From Bradyrhizobium sp. WD16 (GTDB lineage: Bacteria; Pseudomonadota; Alphaproteobacteria; Rhizobiales; Xanthobacteraceae): a DNA stretch of 64,000 nucleotides. A program made the translations under genes and the position numbers. Position 1 is the stretch's first letter; every line of letters starts with the position of its first letter. Shown here piece by piece: positions 16,869-25,614 of the stretch. The stretch lies in contig NZ_CP028908.1 of NCBI RefSeq assembly GCF_024181725.1, positions 930,001 through 994,000 on the forward strand. The letters run 5' to 3'. The notes beneath the pieces were generated by a model. That model did no database searches, was not told the DNA's origin, and worked only from the letters and a program-made list of their open reading frames with translations.

Positions 16869-18872
16869 TCAGGCGGCCCGCACCGTCCCCAGGAAATGGC
16901 TGACTTTTTCGCGCAGCAGGCCGCTGTCCCGCGACAGCGAGGTCGCCGCCGACAACACCTGGGTCGAAGCGGAGCCGGTCTCGCTGGCGCCGCGCTCGAC
17001 CTCGACGATGTTCTGGCTGACCTCGCGCGTGCCGCCTGCCGCCTGCTGGATGTTGCGGGCGATCTCCGCCGTCGCCGCCCCCTGCTCCTCGACCGCCGAG
17101 GCGATGGTCGCCGCGATCTCGGATACCCGCGCGATGGTCGAGCCGATCGCCTCGATGGCGGCGACCGACTCGCGGGTTGCGTCCTGCATGCCGGCGATCT
17201 GGCGGCTGATGTCCTCGGTGGCCCTGGCGGTCTGGTGCGCCAGCGCCTTGACCTCCGTCGCGACCACGGCAAAACCGCGGCCGGCATCGCCGGCGCGCGC
17301 CGCCTCGATAGTGGCGTTCAGCGCCAGCAGATTGGTCTGGCCGGCAATGGTGTTGATCAGCTCGACCACGTCGCCGATCTTGGCCGCGGCGCTAGCGAGC
17401 ACCTCGATGCGGCGATTGGTGAGGTTGGCCTGATCCACCGCCTCGCCGGCGATCCTGGTCGATTCCTGCACCTGCCGGCTGATCTCGTTGACCGACGAGG
17501 TCAACTCCTCGGTGGCAAACGCGACCGACTGCACATTGGCGCTGGCCTGCTCGGAGGCCGCGGCGACGCTGGCGGTCACCGCCTGCGAGCGCCTTGCGGT
17601 CTGCGTCATGCTGGTCGCCGACGCCTCGAGCTGGCTCGAGGCCGACGACACGGTTTCGATGATCTCGCCCACAGCATTCTCGAACTCGTCGGCGAGCTTG
17701 CGCATGTCGCCGGCGCGGCGCTGTGCCGCCGCCGCCTCATTGTCGCGCTGCTGCTCGCGCAGCCGCGCCGCCTCGATCATGCCGTCCCTGAACACCTCGA
17801 CGGCCTTGGCCATTTCGCCGATCTCGTCGATACGGCCGGCGCCCGGGATCGCGACCGTGGTGTCGCCGCCCGACAACTGCGCCATGGTCTTCACCATGGC
17901 CATGATCGGCCGCGAGATCGCATTGCCGATGACGAGCGCGAAGACGATACCGAGCAGAACGGCCGCGACGCCGCCGATCCTGTCGAGCATGGCGGAGCGG
18001 CCGATGCCGGTATCGACATCCGAGGCGACCCGCCGAGCCTCGGTCGTCACGCCGGTCTTGAGCGTTTCGAGCTGATCGACGATCGACCTGGTCTGCGGCG
18101 CCACGCTCTTGTAATAGGCGTCATCGGCGGCCAGCAGCTCCTTCGCCGTCCAGGCGACGGCTTTCTTGTAGGGCTGCAGGGCGGCCTTGACCGCATCGAC
18201 CGCCTTCTTGGTGTCCGCCGACAGATCCATGTGGTCGGTCTGGGCGATTTCCGCCTCTAGCCGCTGCATGCCGGCATCGAAAATCGCCGGGCCCTTGGGG
18301 TCCTTGGTGGCCATGAAGCGCCAGTTTTCAAGCCGCACCGTCAGCATCTCGCTCTCGATCCGCGCGGCTTCCGGCGCAACGAACGTGCCCTGCGCCGCCT
18401 GGACCAGCCGGCGCATCGCGGCAGTAACGTTGTCGCCTTCGGCGTAGAGCGCGGCCCGCGTCTCGATGAAACGATCGACCGTGTCGCGCACCGTCGCATG
18501 CACGGTCTTGAACTGCTCGACCTCCGCCGCAACCTTCTGGTAGGCGCCACGACGCTCGGGCGGCGCCGCCGCCACGAGGTCCCGCAGCCCGGCGGCGACG
18601 GCGTCGAGGCGCGTCGCCGCCTCCCGCAACGACGGCTCGTCGTGATCGAAGATGTAACGCAGCATGGCGCGGCGCACCGCCTGAAGATCTCCAACCATCT
18701 CGGCGGCGCGGAGCGCGCCGTCGGCTTCCGCCGCCATGCGCGCGACATCGGTTCGCGCCGCCTCGAATTGCCAGACCGACGCGGCGACCAGGGCGACCGA
18801 AAGCGCGACGAGCAGGCCGAAGCTCGCGAACAGCCGCCCGCGGATCTTCAGTTTAAAAAATCCCATTTCCAT
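16869..18872 (-). CDS. Methyl-accepting chemotaxis protein
   Basis: A membrane chemoreceptor of 665-667 residues. A first membrane segment (about 12-34) follows a basic amphipathic start. Then come a ~270-residue helical sensor region, a second membrane segment ([17 protein letters not shown]), a HAMP domain ([17 protein letters not shown]...), and a long signalling domain with the hairpin tip [20 protein letters not shown], typical of the most conserved MCP core. It ends [11 protein letters not shown] without a CheR-binding pentapeptide. Two ATGs two codons apart (18872 and 18866) share one AGGA; either may be used. Codons upstream of them are not coding-like. No che genes adjoin it, so it is an orphan receptor of unknown ligand. 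Confidence 0.9.
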   Translation of the reverse strand: MEMGFFKLKIRGRLFASFGLLVALSVALVAASVWQFEAARTDVARMAAEADGALRAAEMVGDLQAVRRAMLRYIFDHDEPSLREAATRLDAVAAGLRDLVAAAPPERRGAYQKVAAEVEQFKTVHATVRDTVDRFIETRAALYAEGDNVTAAMRRLVQAAQGTFVAPEAARIESEMLTVRLENWRFMATKDPKGPAIFDAGMQRLEAEIAQTDHMDLSADTKKAVDAVKAALQPYKKAVAWTAKELLAADDAYYKSVAPQTRSIVDQLETLKTGVTTEARRVASDVDTGIGRSAMLDRIGGVAAVLLGIVFALVIGNAISRPIMAMVKTMAQLSGGDTTVAIPGAGRIDEIGEMAKAVEVFRDGMIEAARLREQQRDNEAAAAQRRAGDMRKLADEFENAVGEIIETVSSASSQLEASATSMTQTARRSQAVTASVAAASEQASANVQSVAFATEELTSSVNEISRQVQESTRIAGEAVDQANLTNRRIEVLASAAAKIGDVVELINTIAGQTNLLALNATIEAARAGDAGRGFAVVATEVKALAHQTARATEDISRQIAGMQDATRESVAAIEAIGSTIARVSEIAATIASAVEEQGAATAEIARNIQQAAGGTREVSQNIVEVERGASETGSASTQVLSAATSLSRDSGLLREKVSHFLGTVRAA

Positions 18873-19162
18873 CAATTCCTGTGGCTGCGCCGACGACGGC
18901 GCACAGCGATTCCTGTGGCGGAGAGAGCAATGGTGGGTTGCTCGCACGACGGATAGTGCCAAATCCGCGTTGCGATTTTCTTTATGTTCCCGGCGAGCCG
19001 CGATGTACGACGAGACTTTTTGAAATCGCGCTGCCGGCTCCCGATTGAATTTCGCGAAGCTGCAACCAGCGCGAGCGCGGCGGGCAAGCATGATGAGAGC
19101 GTGAGCAACCGAATGGTTCGAGCTTAGGCAAACCGCCGCTTTCGCGGATTCCGTCCGATCGC

Positions 19163-19411
19163 ATGATCGTCGTCAGCTCTTCACATTCGGCGCCGGACCT
19201 TGACGACGACGCCGTCGTCCTCCCGGAGCCGCAGGCTCATGAGCGCTATCGCCCGCCCTCCTTCGTCTTCATGCCGCGCGCCAACCCGGTTCAGGAGATG
19301 CTGCTGGCCCATTGGGGCATCACCGTGCCGACACCCGACAAGGAGGAGAACGAGGACGAGGCGCTGGTGTCGTTCCTGTCCGATCTGAAGACGCAGATCG
19401 AGGAGGCGTAA
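19163..19411 (+). CDS. Small acidic hypothetical protein
   Basis: An 82-residue frame whose third codon positions are almost all G or C, unlike random frames here, so it is probably a real gene. The product is acidic with Asp/Glu runs at residues 12-17 and 59-66, a middle segment [17 protein letters not shown], and no membrane segment, signal peptide or Cys. I do not recognise the family. There is no strong ribosome-binding site before the ATG. It is divergent from the chemoreceptor (290 bp) and converges on the MFS gene (33 bp). Confidence 0.55.
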   Translation: MIVVSSSHSAPDLDDDAVVLPEPQAHERYRPPSFVFMPRANPVQEMLLAHWGITVPTPDKEENEDEALVSFLSDLKTQIEEA

Positions 19412-19444
19412 GGATCGAATTCGGGCGCGCTCCGACGTCTCGCC

Positions 19445-20659
19445 TCACGCCATCGCCAGCCGTGGCCGGGCGCGCAGCAGCAAGGTCAGCGCGATGGAAA
19501 TGTTCAGGGCGTTCCAGCCAAGGCCGTTGACGAAGGCCGCGGCGTAGGAGCCGGTGGCGTCGAAGATCACCCCGGAGATCCAGCCGCCGAACGACATGCC
19601 GAACACCGAGGCGAAGATGACGATGCCAACCCTGGTGGCAGCCTCCGCCGCCGGCATGGTCTCGCGCACCACGATGGCATAGCTCGGCACGATGCCGCCC
19701 TGGAACAGGCCGAACAGCGCCGAGATGACATAGAGCGAGGTCAGGCTGTCGAAGAACAGATAGAACACCAGCGCCGCCCCCTGGGCGACCGAGCCGAGCA
19801 GCAGCGTGCGCAGGCCGCCGATGCGGTCGGCAAGCCAGCCCGAGCCGATACGGCTGACGATGCCGAAAGCCAGCATCAGGGACAGCATCTCGGCGCCGCG
19901 GGCGACGCCGTAACCGAGATCGCCGCAATAGGCGACGATATGGACCTGGGGCATCGCCATGGCGACGCAGCAGGCGACGGAGGCGATCGACAACAGCACC
20001 GTCAGGCCGTTGATGGAAAAGCGCGCATCGAGCCGCGGCGGCGGCGCGCCGACATGGCTGCGCCGCGCCTCGCCTGCGAGTTGCAGACGAAGCAGCACCA
20101 GGACCAGCGCCATCGCCATCGAGCAGCCGACCGCAATGGCGAGATGGGTGGTGCGCCAGCCGACGCTGGCGATGGCGTGGCCCACGACCGGCGGCCATAG
20201 CGCCCCGGCGATGTAGTTGCCGCTCGCCGCGACCGAGACGGCGAAGCCGCGATAACGCTCGAACCAGTGCGAGGCTTCCGCCATCAGCGGGCCGAAGGTG
20301 GCGGCGCCGCCGAGCCCGATCAGCACATACATCAGATTGAACTGCCACAGCGCGGAGGCGACCGCGGCGCCGGCAAAACCGAGCGCGAGGGCAATGACGC
20401 CGACGCCGATGGCGACGACGATGCCGAACCGATCGGTCACGCGCCCCATCACCACCCCGCCCGCGCCGAAGCCCAGCATGGTGCAGGTAAAGGCGAGCGA
20501 AGCGCCGCCGCGGCTCGCAGCGAAATCGGCCTGGACCACCGGCAGCGCCACCACCACCGACCACATGCCGACGCTGCCGATCGAGCCGATGACGAGCGCG
20601 AACGCAAGCCGGACCCATGCCCGACGCGAGTCGGGGACGAAGATGCTTCCCTGGGACAT
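19445..20659 (-). CDS. MFS transporter (OFA/monocarboxylate-like)
   Basis: A 404-residue major facilitator protein with twelve hydrophobic segments. MFS motif A-like loops are GRVTDRFGIVVAI in the first half and WLADRIGGLRTLL in the second. The pattern GLGGAATFGPLMAEASHWFERYRGFAVSVAASGNYIAG resembles the oxalate/formate-antiporter and monocarboxylate branch, so a small carboxylate is possible, with low certainty. The start at 20659 has AGGG seven bases upstream; longer frames run into the flhA promoter region. It is divergent from flhA. Confidence 0.82.
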   Translation of the reverse strand: MSQGSIFVPDSRRAWVRLAFALVIGSIGSVGMWSVVVALPVVQADFAASRGGASLAFTCTMLGFGAGGVVMGRVTDRFGIVVAIGVGVIALALGFAGAAVASALWQFNLMYVLIGLGGAATFGPLMAEASHWFERYRGFAVSVAASGNYIAGALWPPVVGHAIASVGWRTTHLAIAVGCSMAMALVLVLLRLQLAGEARRSHVGAPPPRLDARFSINGLTVLLSIASVACCVAMAMPQVHIVAYCGDLGYGVARGAEMLSLMLAFGIVSRIGSGWLADRIGGLRTLLLGSVAQGAALVFYLFFDSLTSLYVISALFGLFQGGIVPSYAIVVRETMPAAEAATRVGIVIFASVFGMSFGGWISGVIFDATGSYAAAFVNGLGWNALNISIALTLLLRARPRLAMA

Positions 20660-20796
20660 GAAGAGCCCTGATGGTCTAACCCGGTATGACCAAATTCGGC
20701 CGCTTCGCGCCGCAAGGTCAAGACATTCTCCGGAATGCCCGTCTCGGGGAATATTCATGCTGCGCCCGAACTCCCGCAGCCGCTCCCGGAACCCTG

Positions 20797-20811
20797 TTAA
20801 CGCTTTACTAA
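20797..20811. promoter_or_regulatory. CtrA-like box upstream of flhA
   Basis: TTAA-N7-CTAA, one base off the alphaproteobacterial CtrA consensus TTAA-N7-TTAA, about 170 bp before the flhA start. A perfect palindrome of 7-bp arms, GGGCAAA-T-TTTGCCC, follows at 20821-20835 and may be a second site. Class II flagellar genes such as flhA are known CtrA targets; binding here is inference. Confidence 0.4.
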
Positions 20812-20978
20812 CCATACACCGGGCAAATTTTGCCCAGTGAAGGCGGGGTCGTCGGTCAGCCAGGCGGGGGTGCCCCGTGGATGCCAGCGCGGTCAATCAC
20901 TTCTCGATCGGCGGCCTCCCGGCCGCCGCGCGGCCTCATGCAGGCCGCGAACGTCACGGGCGCGGGGATGCGGCGACA

Positions 20979-23123
20979 ATGGTGGATGTGACGGCAGGCA
21001 GCGGCGCGGCGGCGGCCGGCGGCGTGATACCCGGCTTCGTACCCAGCTTCCAAGAGATCATCCGGATCATGCGGCGCGGCGACATCGCGCTCGCGATCGG
21101 CATCCTCACCATCCTGGTGGTGCTGATCCTGCCGCTGCCATCGCTGGTGCTCGACCTCTTCCTCGCGGTCTCGATCACCATGTCGATCCTGATCCTGATG
21201 ACCGCGCTGTTCATCCAGACGCCGATCGAGTTCTCGTCCTTTCCCACCGTCCTGCTGATCTCGACCATGCTGCGCCTGTCGCTCAACATGGCCTCGACCC
21301 GCCTCATCCTGTCGCGCGGCCACGAGGGCAGCGCCGCCGCCGGCCACGTCATCGAAGCCTTCGGCAACTTCGTGATGAGCGGCAATTTCGTCATCGGCAT
21401 CATCGTCTTCATCATCCTGGTGATCGTCAATTTCGTCGTCATCACCAAGGGTTCGGGCCGCATCGCCGAAGTGGCGGCGCGCTTCCATCTCGACGCCATG
21501 CCCGGCAAGCAGATGGCGATCGACGCCGACCTCTCCGCCGGCCTGATCGACGAGAAGACCGCACGCGAGCGCCGCAAGGCGCTGGAGGACGAAAGCGGCT
21601 TCTTCGGCGCCATGGACGGCGCCTCGAAATTCGTTCGCGGCGACGCCATCGCCGGTCTCCTGATCGTCTTCGTCAACGTCATCGGCGGCATGATCATCGG
21701 CATCGCCCAGCAGGGCCTGCCATTCGCCGAAGCCGCCCGCAGCTACACCCTGCTCACGGTCGGCGATGGCCTCGTCACCCAGGTCCCGGCGCTGATCGTC
21801 TCCACCGCCGCCGGCCTGCTGGTGTCCAAGGCCGGCGTCAGCGGCGCCGCCGACAAGGCGCTGATGAGGCAGTTCTCCGGCTATCCCCAGGCGCTCGGCA
21901 TGTCAGCGGCGGTGATGCTGCTGCTGGCAGTGCTGCCCGGCATCCCGATGGCACCCTTCCTGCTCCTCGGCGGCGGTGCCGGGGCGCTCGCGGTGATGGC
22001 GCGCAAGCAGAACAAGAAGCTCGCCGACGCCGCGACCCAGGCCGCCGCCGCGTCGCCGGCCCAGGCGGCGGCGGCCGCCGCGGCCGAGGAGCCGATCTCG
22101 GCGGCGCTCAAGATCGACGATCTCAAGATCGAACTCGGCTACGCCCTGTTGCCGCTGGTCAATGCGCCGGACGGCACCGACCGCCTGACGGAGCAGATCA
22201 AGGCGCTGCGCAAGTCGCTGGCGATCGAGATGGGCTTCGTGATGCCGTCGGTGCGCATCCTCGACAATGTCCAGCTCGAGGCCAACACCTACATCATCAA
22301 GATCAAGGAGGTGGATGCCGGCAGCGGACGGGTCTGGCCGAACAACCACATGGTCATGGATCCGGCCGGCGGTCAGGTCCAGCTCCCCGGCGTCCATACC
22401 ACCGAGCCGACCTTCGGCCTGCCGGCAACCTGGGTCGACACCTCGCTGAAGGAAGAAGCCTCGCTGAAGGGTTACACCGTCGTCGACGCCGCCACCGTGC
22501 TCTCGACGCACCTCACCGAACTGCTCAAGAACAACATGTCGGACCTGTTGTCCTACGGCGAGGTCCAGAAGCTGCTCAAGGAACTGCCGAAGGAACAGGC
22601 CGATCTCATCAAGGACATCGTCCCCGGCCAGATCACCATTTCGGGCATCCAGCGCGTCCTCCAGCTCCTGCTCGCCGAGCGCATCTCGATCCGCGATCTG
22701 TCCACCATCCTGGAAGGCATCGCCGACGCGCTGGCCTTCTCGCGCAACCCGGCGACCATCGTCGAACACGTGCGGGCGCGGCTGGCGCGGCAGATCTGCG
22801 CCCAGAACACCTCGATGAACGGCTATGTGCCTCTGATCGCCCTGTCGGCGAAGTGGGAGCAGGCGTTCGCCGAGTCCCTGATCGGCACCGGCGACGATCG
22901 CAGCCTCGCCATGCAGCCCTCCAGACTGTCGGAGTTCATGACCGCGGTGCGCGACAAGTTCGAGCAGGCGGCGCGCGAAGGCGAGGCTCCGGTGCTGGTG
23001 ACGTCGGCGTCGATTCGCCCATTTGTTCGTTCTTTGGTTGAGCGTTTTCGGTCACAGACAACTGTTTTGTCGCAGGCGGAGATTCACCCCCGCGCCCGCC
23101 TGAAAACCGTCGGATCGGTCTGA
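20979..23123 (+). CDS. flhA: Flagellar export apparatus protein FlhA
   Basis: A 714-residue core component of the flagellar type III export gate. Eight N-terminal membrane segments (about 25-320) include the conserved FHIPEP-like loop region (RFHLDAMPGKQMAIDADLS) and ERR-KALEDESGFFGAMDG; the C-terminal cytosolic ring domain begins after an Ala-rich linker near 370 and ends with HPRARLKTVGSV. Two starts are possible: ATG at 20979 (used here, near the normal length) or GTG at 20877, which would add 34 residues. No other flagellar gene is in the window, so flhA stands alone, with a CtrA-like box and a palindrome upstream. Confidence 0.95.
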   Translation: MVDVTAGSGAAAAGGVIPGFVPSFQEIIRIMRRGDIALAIGILTILVVLILPLPSLVLDLFLAVSITMSILILMTALFIQTPIEFSSFPTVLLISTMLRLSLNMASTRLILSRGHEGSAAAGHVIEAFGNFVMSGNFVIGIIVFIILVIVNFVVITKGSGRIAEVAARFHLDAMPGKQMAIDADLSAGLIDEKTARERRKALEDESGFFGAMDGASKFVRGDAIAGLLIVFVNVIGGMIIGIAQQGLPFAEAARSYTLLTVGDGLVTQVPALIVSTAAGLLVSKAGVSGAADKALMRQFSGYPQALGMSAAVMLLLAVLPGIPMAPFLLLGGGAGALAVMARKQNKKLADAATQAAAASPAQAAAAAAAEEPISAALKIDDLKIELGYALLPLVNAPDGTDRLTEQIKALRKSLAIEMGFVMPSVRILDNVQLEANTYIIKIKEVDAGSGRVWPNNHMVMDPAGGQVQLPGVHTTEPTFGLPATWVDTSLKEEASLKGYTVVDAATVLSTHLTELLKNNMSDLLSYGEVQKLLKELPKEQADLIKDIVPGQITISGIQRVLQLLLAERISIRDLSTILEGIADALAFSRNPATIVEHVRARLARQICAQNTSMNGYVPLIALSAKWEQAFAESLIGTGDDRSLAMQPSRLSEFMTAVRDKFEQAAREGEAPVLVTSASIRPFVRSLVERFRSQTTVLSQAEIHPRARLKTVGSV

Positions 23124-23166
23124 AATACCAACCAAGCCATTCTGATTGATGGCATTTCTGGCGCAA

Positions 23167-23188
23167 TCCCGGCCGAATCCGGCCGGGA
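23167..23188. terminator. Hairpin after flhA
   Basis: A 9-bp GC-rich stem TCCCGGCCG/CGGCCGGGA with a 4-nt loop, 44 bp after the flhA stop. There is no U-run after it, so it may be a processing or Rho-assisted end rather than a true intrinsic terminator. Confidence 0.35.
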
Positions 23189-23338
23189 ACAATCGCGGCC
23201 GATCAAGTGTTTTCACTGCCTTGTGATCGCCTCTGGGAAACTGCGGGGTGCTTTCCCACGTTCATGAGCACGAGACGTTGAACTTCCGGTTTCCGATGGC
23301 GACCAATTTCAAAGGAAGATCGACGGCAGGAGGCTTCC

Positions 23339-23533
23339 GTGAACCACTCAATTTACAGTGCGGATCGTACGACCCACCTGAAAATTGTGGTTGTGGCGCT
23401 GTTTGCCGCCATCGTGGTCGCCGGCGTCGGTATCGTCGCACGATTGGGTGCCGATGACTCCGTTCAGACCGCTCGGGTGATCAAGGCCGGCAAGCCGGTC
23501 GTGCTCACCAGCAATGGCTCGATGGTCCGCTGA
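23339..23533 (+). CDS. Small single-span membrane protein
   Basis: A 64-residue protein starting at GTG (23339) with a perfect AGGAGG five bases upstream, which decides the start. MNHSIYSADRTTHLKI is followed by one hydrophobic segment (VVVALFAAIVVAGVGIVA, about 17-35) and a short periplasmic-type tail ending in SNGSMVR. Similar proteins of the same length and start are, as I recall, common in Bradyrhizobium relatives; no function is known to me. It ends ~150 bp before a strong intrinsic terminator. Confidence 0.75.
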   Translation: MNHSIYSADRTTHLKIVVVALFAAIVVAGVGIVARLGADDSVQTARVIKAGKPVVLTSNGSMVR

Positions 23534-23686
23534 GGACGGTAAACGAAGAGGAATTCGCGAATTCACAGGGAAACTTTACAGCCCCCCAAAGTCGCCTTGT
23601 GAACACGTAGCTTAACCGCTGCGTAAATACCCCAAGTGACTACCCCTGACGACCCGTCACTTTCCCCCAAAAGTGACACCCCCCGA

Positions 23687-23723
23687 GAAAACGCCCGCTC
23701 CCCACGGGCGTTTTCTTTGTTTT
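23687..23723 (+). terminator. Intrinsic terminator after the small membrane-protein gene
   Basis: An 11-bp perfect stem GAAAACGCCCG/CGGGCGTTTTC with a 7-nt loop, then TTTGTTTT. A second 8-bp hairpin (GTCACTTT/AAAGTGAC) lies just upstream at 23656-23677. Orientation fits rightward transcription; the anti-sigma gene converges from the right. Confidence 0.8.
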
Positions 23724-23752
23724 GGGGTCAGGCAAACCTTCGCTCCATTGCG

Positions 23753-24607
23753 CTACCGCCGCGACGACGGCGGCACGGTCTCCGCCAGCTTGCCGGTGAA
23801 TACGATCGGGCCGGTGGCGACGCCGGTCGGCGAGCCGCCCTCCGGCTCGACCGACACGGCGTAGGTCGCCTGGTCGATGGTTTCGGCATCGAAATCGGCG
23901 AGCGCGGGGCTGACGGTGAAATCGGTGCCGCCGATCACGCCGAGCGAACGCGGTTGCGGCAGCTTCTCGGAGACCAGCCACAACTCATAGCTCTTGCCCT
24001 GCTCCGGCTCCGCACCGAGGCGACGGACCGTATAGGTCCTGGTCGCGGTATCGACGGTGAGGATGAAGGCCGGCTGCTCGGCCCCCTTCTGCAGCACCGC
24101 GACGAATTGCGGCGGCAATGGCGCCGGCACCTGAACCGTCTCGACCCGCGGCCTCGGCCGCAGCGGCGCCGGCAGCCAGTCGGACCTCACGGCCTGCACC
24201 ACCACCAGGGCCAGCAGGCAGGCGGCAAGCGCCGACGCCAGCACCGTGACGCCGCGCCAGCGCCGCACCGCGCCGGCGAGCGCAACCACTTGTCCGCTGG
24301 TGTCAGGTGCCGGTGCCGGTGCCGGCTCTTGCGGCGGCGGCGGTGACGGCAATTCCGGCAGCACCAGCGGCAATTGCCCCTGGGACAACAGCGCCGCGTC
24401 GCGCACCCGCGGCCACAGGGAGGGCGGCGGCTCGACCGCGCCGACCATCGCCGCGAGTTCGCCGAGTTGTGCTTCCCAGCGCTCCACCATCAGGCGGAAC
24501 TCGCCGTCGATCGTCATCATGGATTCGACCTGCGCCCGCTCCTCGCCGTCGAGGGTGCCGAGCGCGTATTCGGCGGCGAGCAGGATATGGTCTTCGCTGT
24601 AGCTCAT
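23753..24607 (-). CDS. Anti-sigma factor, RskA/anti-sigma-K type
   Basis: A 284-residue membrane protein. The N-terminal cytosolic part (EDHILLAAEYALGTLDGEERAQ...) has the zinc-less anti-sigma fold typical of RskA relatives. A Pro/Ala-rich linker (about 85-105) precedes one membrane segment (VLASALAACLLALVVVQAV, about 120-140). The C-terminal RskA domain has the characteristic GKSYELWLVSEKLPQPRSLGVI. It starts four bases after the stop of the ECF sigma gene upstream, so the two are co-translated and the protein should hold that sigma factor at the membrane until an extracytoplasmic signal triggers proteolysis. The trigger is unknown. Confidence 0.88.
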   Translation of the reverse strand: MSYSEDHILLAAEYALGTLDGEERAQVESMMTIDGEFRLMVERWEAQLGELAAMVGAVEPPPSLWPRVRDAALLSQGQLPLVLPELPSPPPPQEPAPAPAPDTSGQVVALAGAVRRWRGVTVLASALAACLLALVVVQAVRSDWLPAPLRPRPRVETVQVPAPLPPQFVAVLQKGAEQPAFILTVDTATRTYTVRRLGAEPEQGKSYELWLVSEKLPQPRSLGVIGGTDFTVSPALADFDAETIDQATYAVSVEPEGGSPTGVATGPIVFTGKLAETVPPSSRR

Positions 24608-24611
24608 GCGC

Positions 24612-25160
24612 TCACGCGAGGCCGAGACATTGCCGGATCTCGATCAGGCTGCGGCGCAGCCAGGTCTTCACCGTATTCACCGGCGTTTTGAATTGCGCCG
24701 CGAGTTGCTCGCGGCTCCAGCCATTGTAATAGGCGAGCAGGACCAGCCGCTGCCGGTCCGGCTCCAGCCGGCCGACACAGGCGAGCAGGCGCTTGAGTTC
24801 CTCGTTGATTTCCCGGCGCGCCAGCGGGTCGGGCGGGTCGGACGCGACGTCCATGGCGGCCGGCTCCTCCTCGATGGACACTTCGCCACGCTTGCGCAGC
24901 ATGTCGATGGCGCGGTTGCGGGCGATCGACACCATCCAGGTGATCGGCGAGCCCACCGCCGGATTGAACTGGCCGGCGCCGTGCCAGACCCTGACGAAGG
25001 TTTCCTGCACCACTTCTTCGGCAAGCTCCGGCCGACGCAAGATACGAAGCACAACCCCGAAGAGTTTCGCGCTGGTCGCGGCATAGAGACGCTCGAATGC
25101 CGCCTCATCCCGCTTGGCCACCGCCGCGAGCAGCCAGACGAGCTCAGCGGTGGTCAGCAT
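24612..25160 (-). CDS. ECF RNA polymerase sigma factor (SigK-like)
   Basis: A 182-residue sigma-70 family group 4 protein. Region 2 spans about 15-85 with ELAEEVVQETFVRVWHGAGQF and the -10 recognition helix SPITWMVSIARNRAIDMLRKR; region 4 (about 125-180) has LEPDRQRLVLLAYYNGWSREQLAAQ and NTVKTWLRRSLIEIRQCL. It resembles the ECF19/SigK group, which is paired with RskA-type anti-sigma factors, as here. ECF genes of this type usually regulate themselves; I could not identify their promoter in the 240 bp upstream. Confidence 0.92.
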   Translation of the reverse strand: MLTTAELVWLLAAVAKRDEAAFERLYAATSAKLFGVVLRILRRPELAEEVVQETFVRVWHGAGQFNPAVGSPITWMVSIARNRAIDMLRKRGEVSIEEEPAAMDVASDPPDPLARREINEELKRLLACVGRLEPDRQRLVLLAYYNGWSREQLAAQFKTPVNTVKTWLRRSLIEIRQCLGLA

Positions 25161-25403
25161 CGATAGCCCCCTCGCCCGGCGGCGCCTCGTCCGGCGAGGC
25201 CTCCTCCGTGCATCATGGCAGCCTTGCGGAGGGTGCCAGCTTGACCCGACTGGTTTGTCACGTGGCCCTTGATGGCTTGACGAATGCGAATGTTACGAAG
25301 ACACATTCTTATTCAAACTGTTGGCAATCGAACGCGAGTTCGACGGCGCTCTGGTCTTCGTATCATTCCCGTCGGCCGATTGACCACCCCCGACGCTTCT
25401 CCG

Positions 25404-25614
25404 TCAACCGTTGCGCCAGGCGACGAGCGCCGCGGCGACTTTGGCCGGCCGCTCCGCCTGGGACAGGCGGCCACAATCGGCGATCACCTGGAGCCGCGCC
25501 CGCCGGATCGCCGCCGTGATTTCCTCCGACAGTTCCTTGGGCGGCAGCAGCCCCTGATCGGAGGTCAGCACCGGACAGCCGATCGCGCCGCCGCCGCTCC
25601 GCCAGCTGCCGCCG
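25404..25614 (-). pseudogene. C-terminal remnant of an alpha/beta hydrolase
   Basis: Immediately downstream of the acyl-CoA ligase, one frame ending at a TGA (25404-25406) encodes a typical hydrolase C-terminus: PVLTSDQGLLPP, then AAIRRARLQVIADCG and LSQAERPAKVAAALVAW. In intact enzymes these are the strand with the acidic catalytic residue, the catalytic-His loop (here CGRLS, with Arg where GH is expected) and the last helix. No start codon or upstream hydrolase domain exists; the frame runs into the ligase 3' end. The loss of the His points to a dead remnant. A spurious match is possible. Confidence 0.45.

Noticed and set aside
20837-23041. 734-codon frame overlapping flhA on the same strand
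   Set aside because: It has the His/Arg/Pro-rich composition of a shifted GC-rich frame; flhA is clear in the other frame.
23551-23564. Perfect 14-bp palindrome GAATTCGCGAATTC
   Set aside because: It is short, lies just after a stop codon and has no second copy in view; no function can be supported.
23612-23626. TTAA-N7-GTAA, a CtrA-like string
   Set aside because: It lies downstream of a small gene and before a terminator, with no gene start to control.
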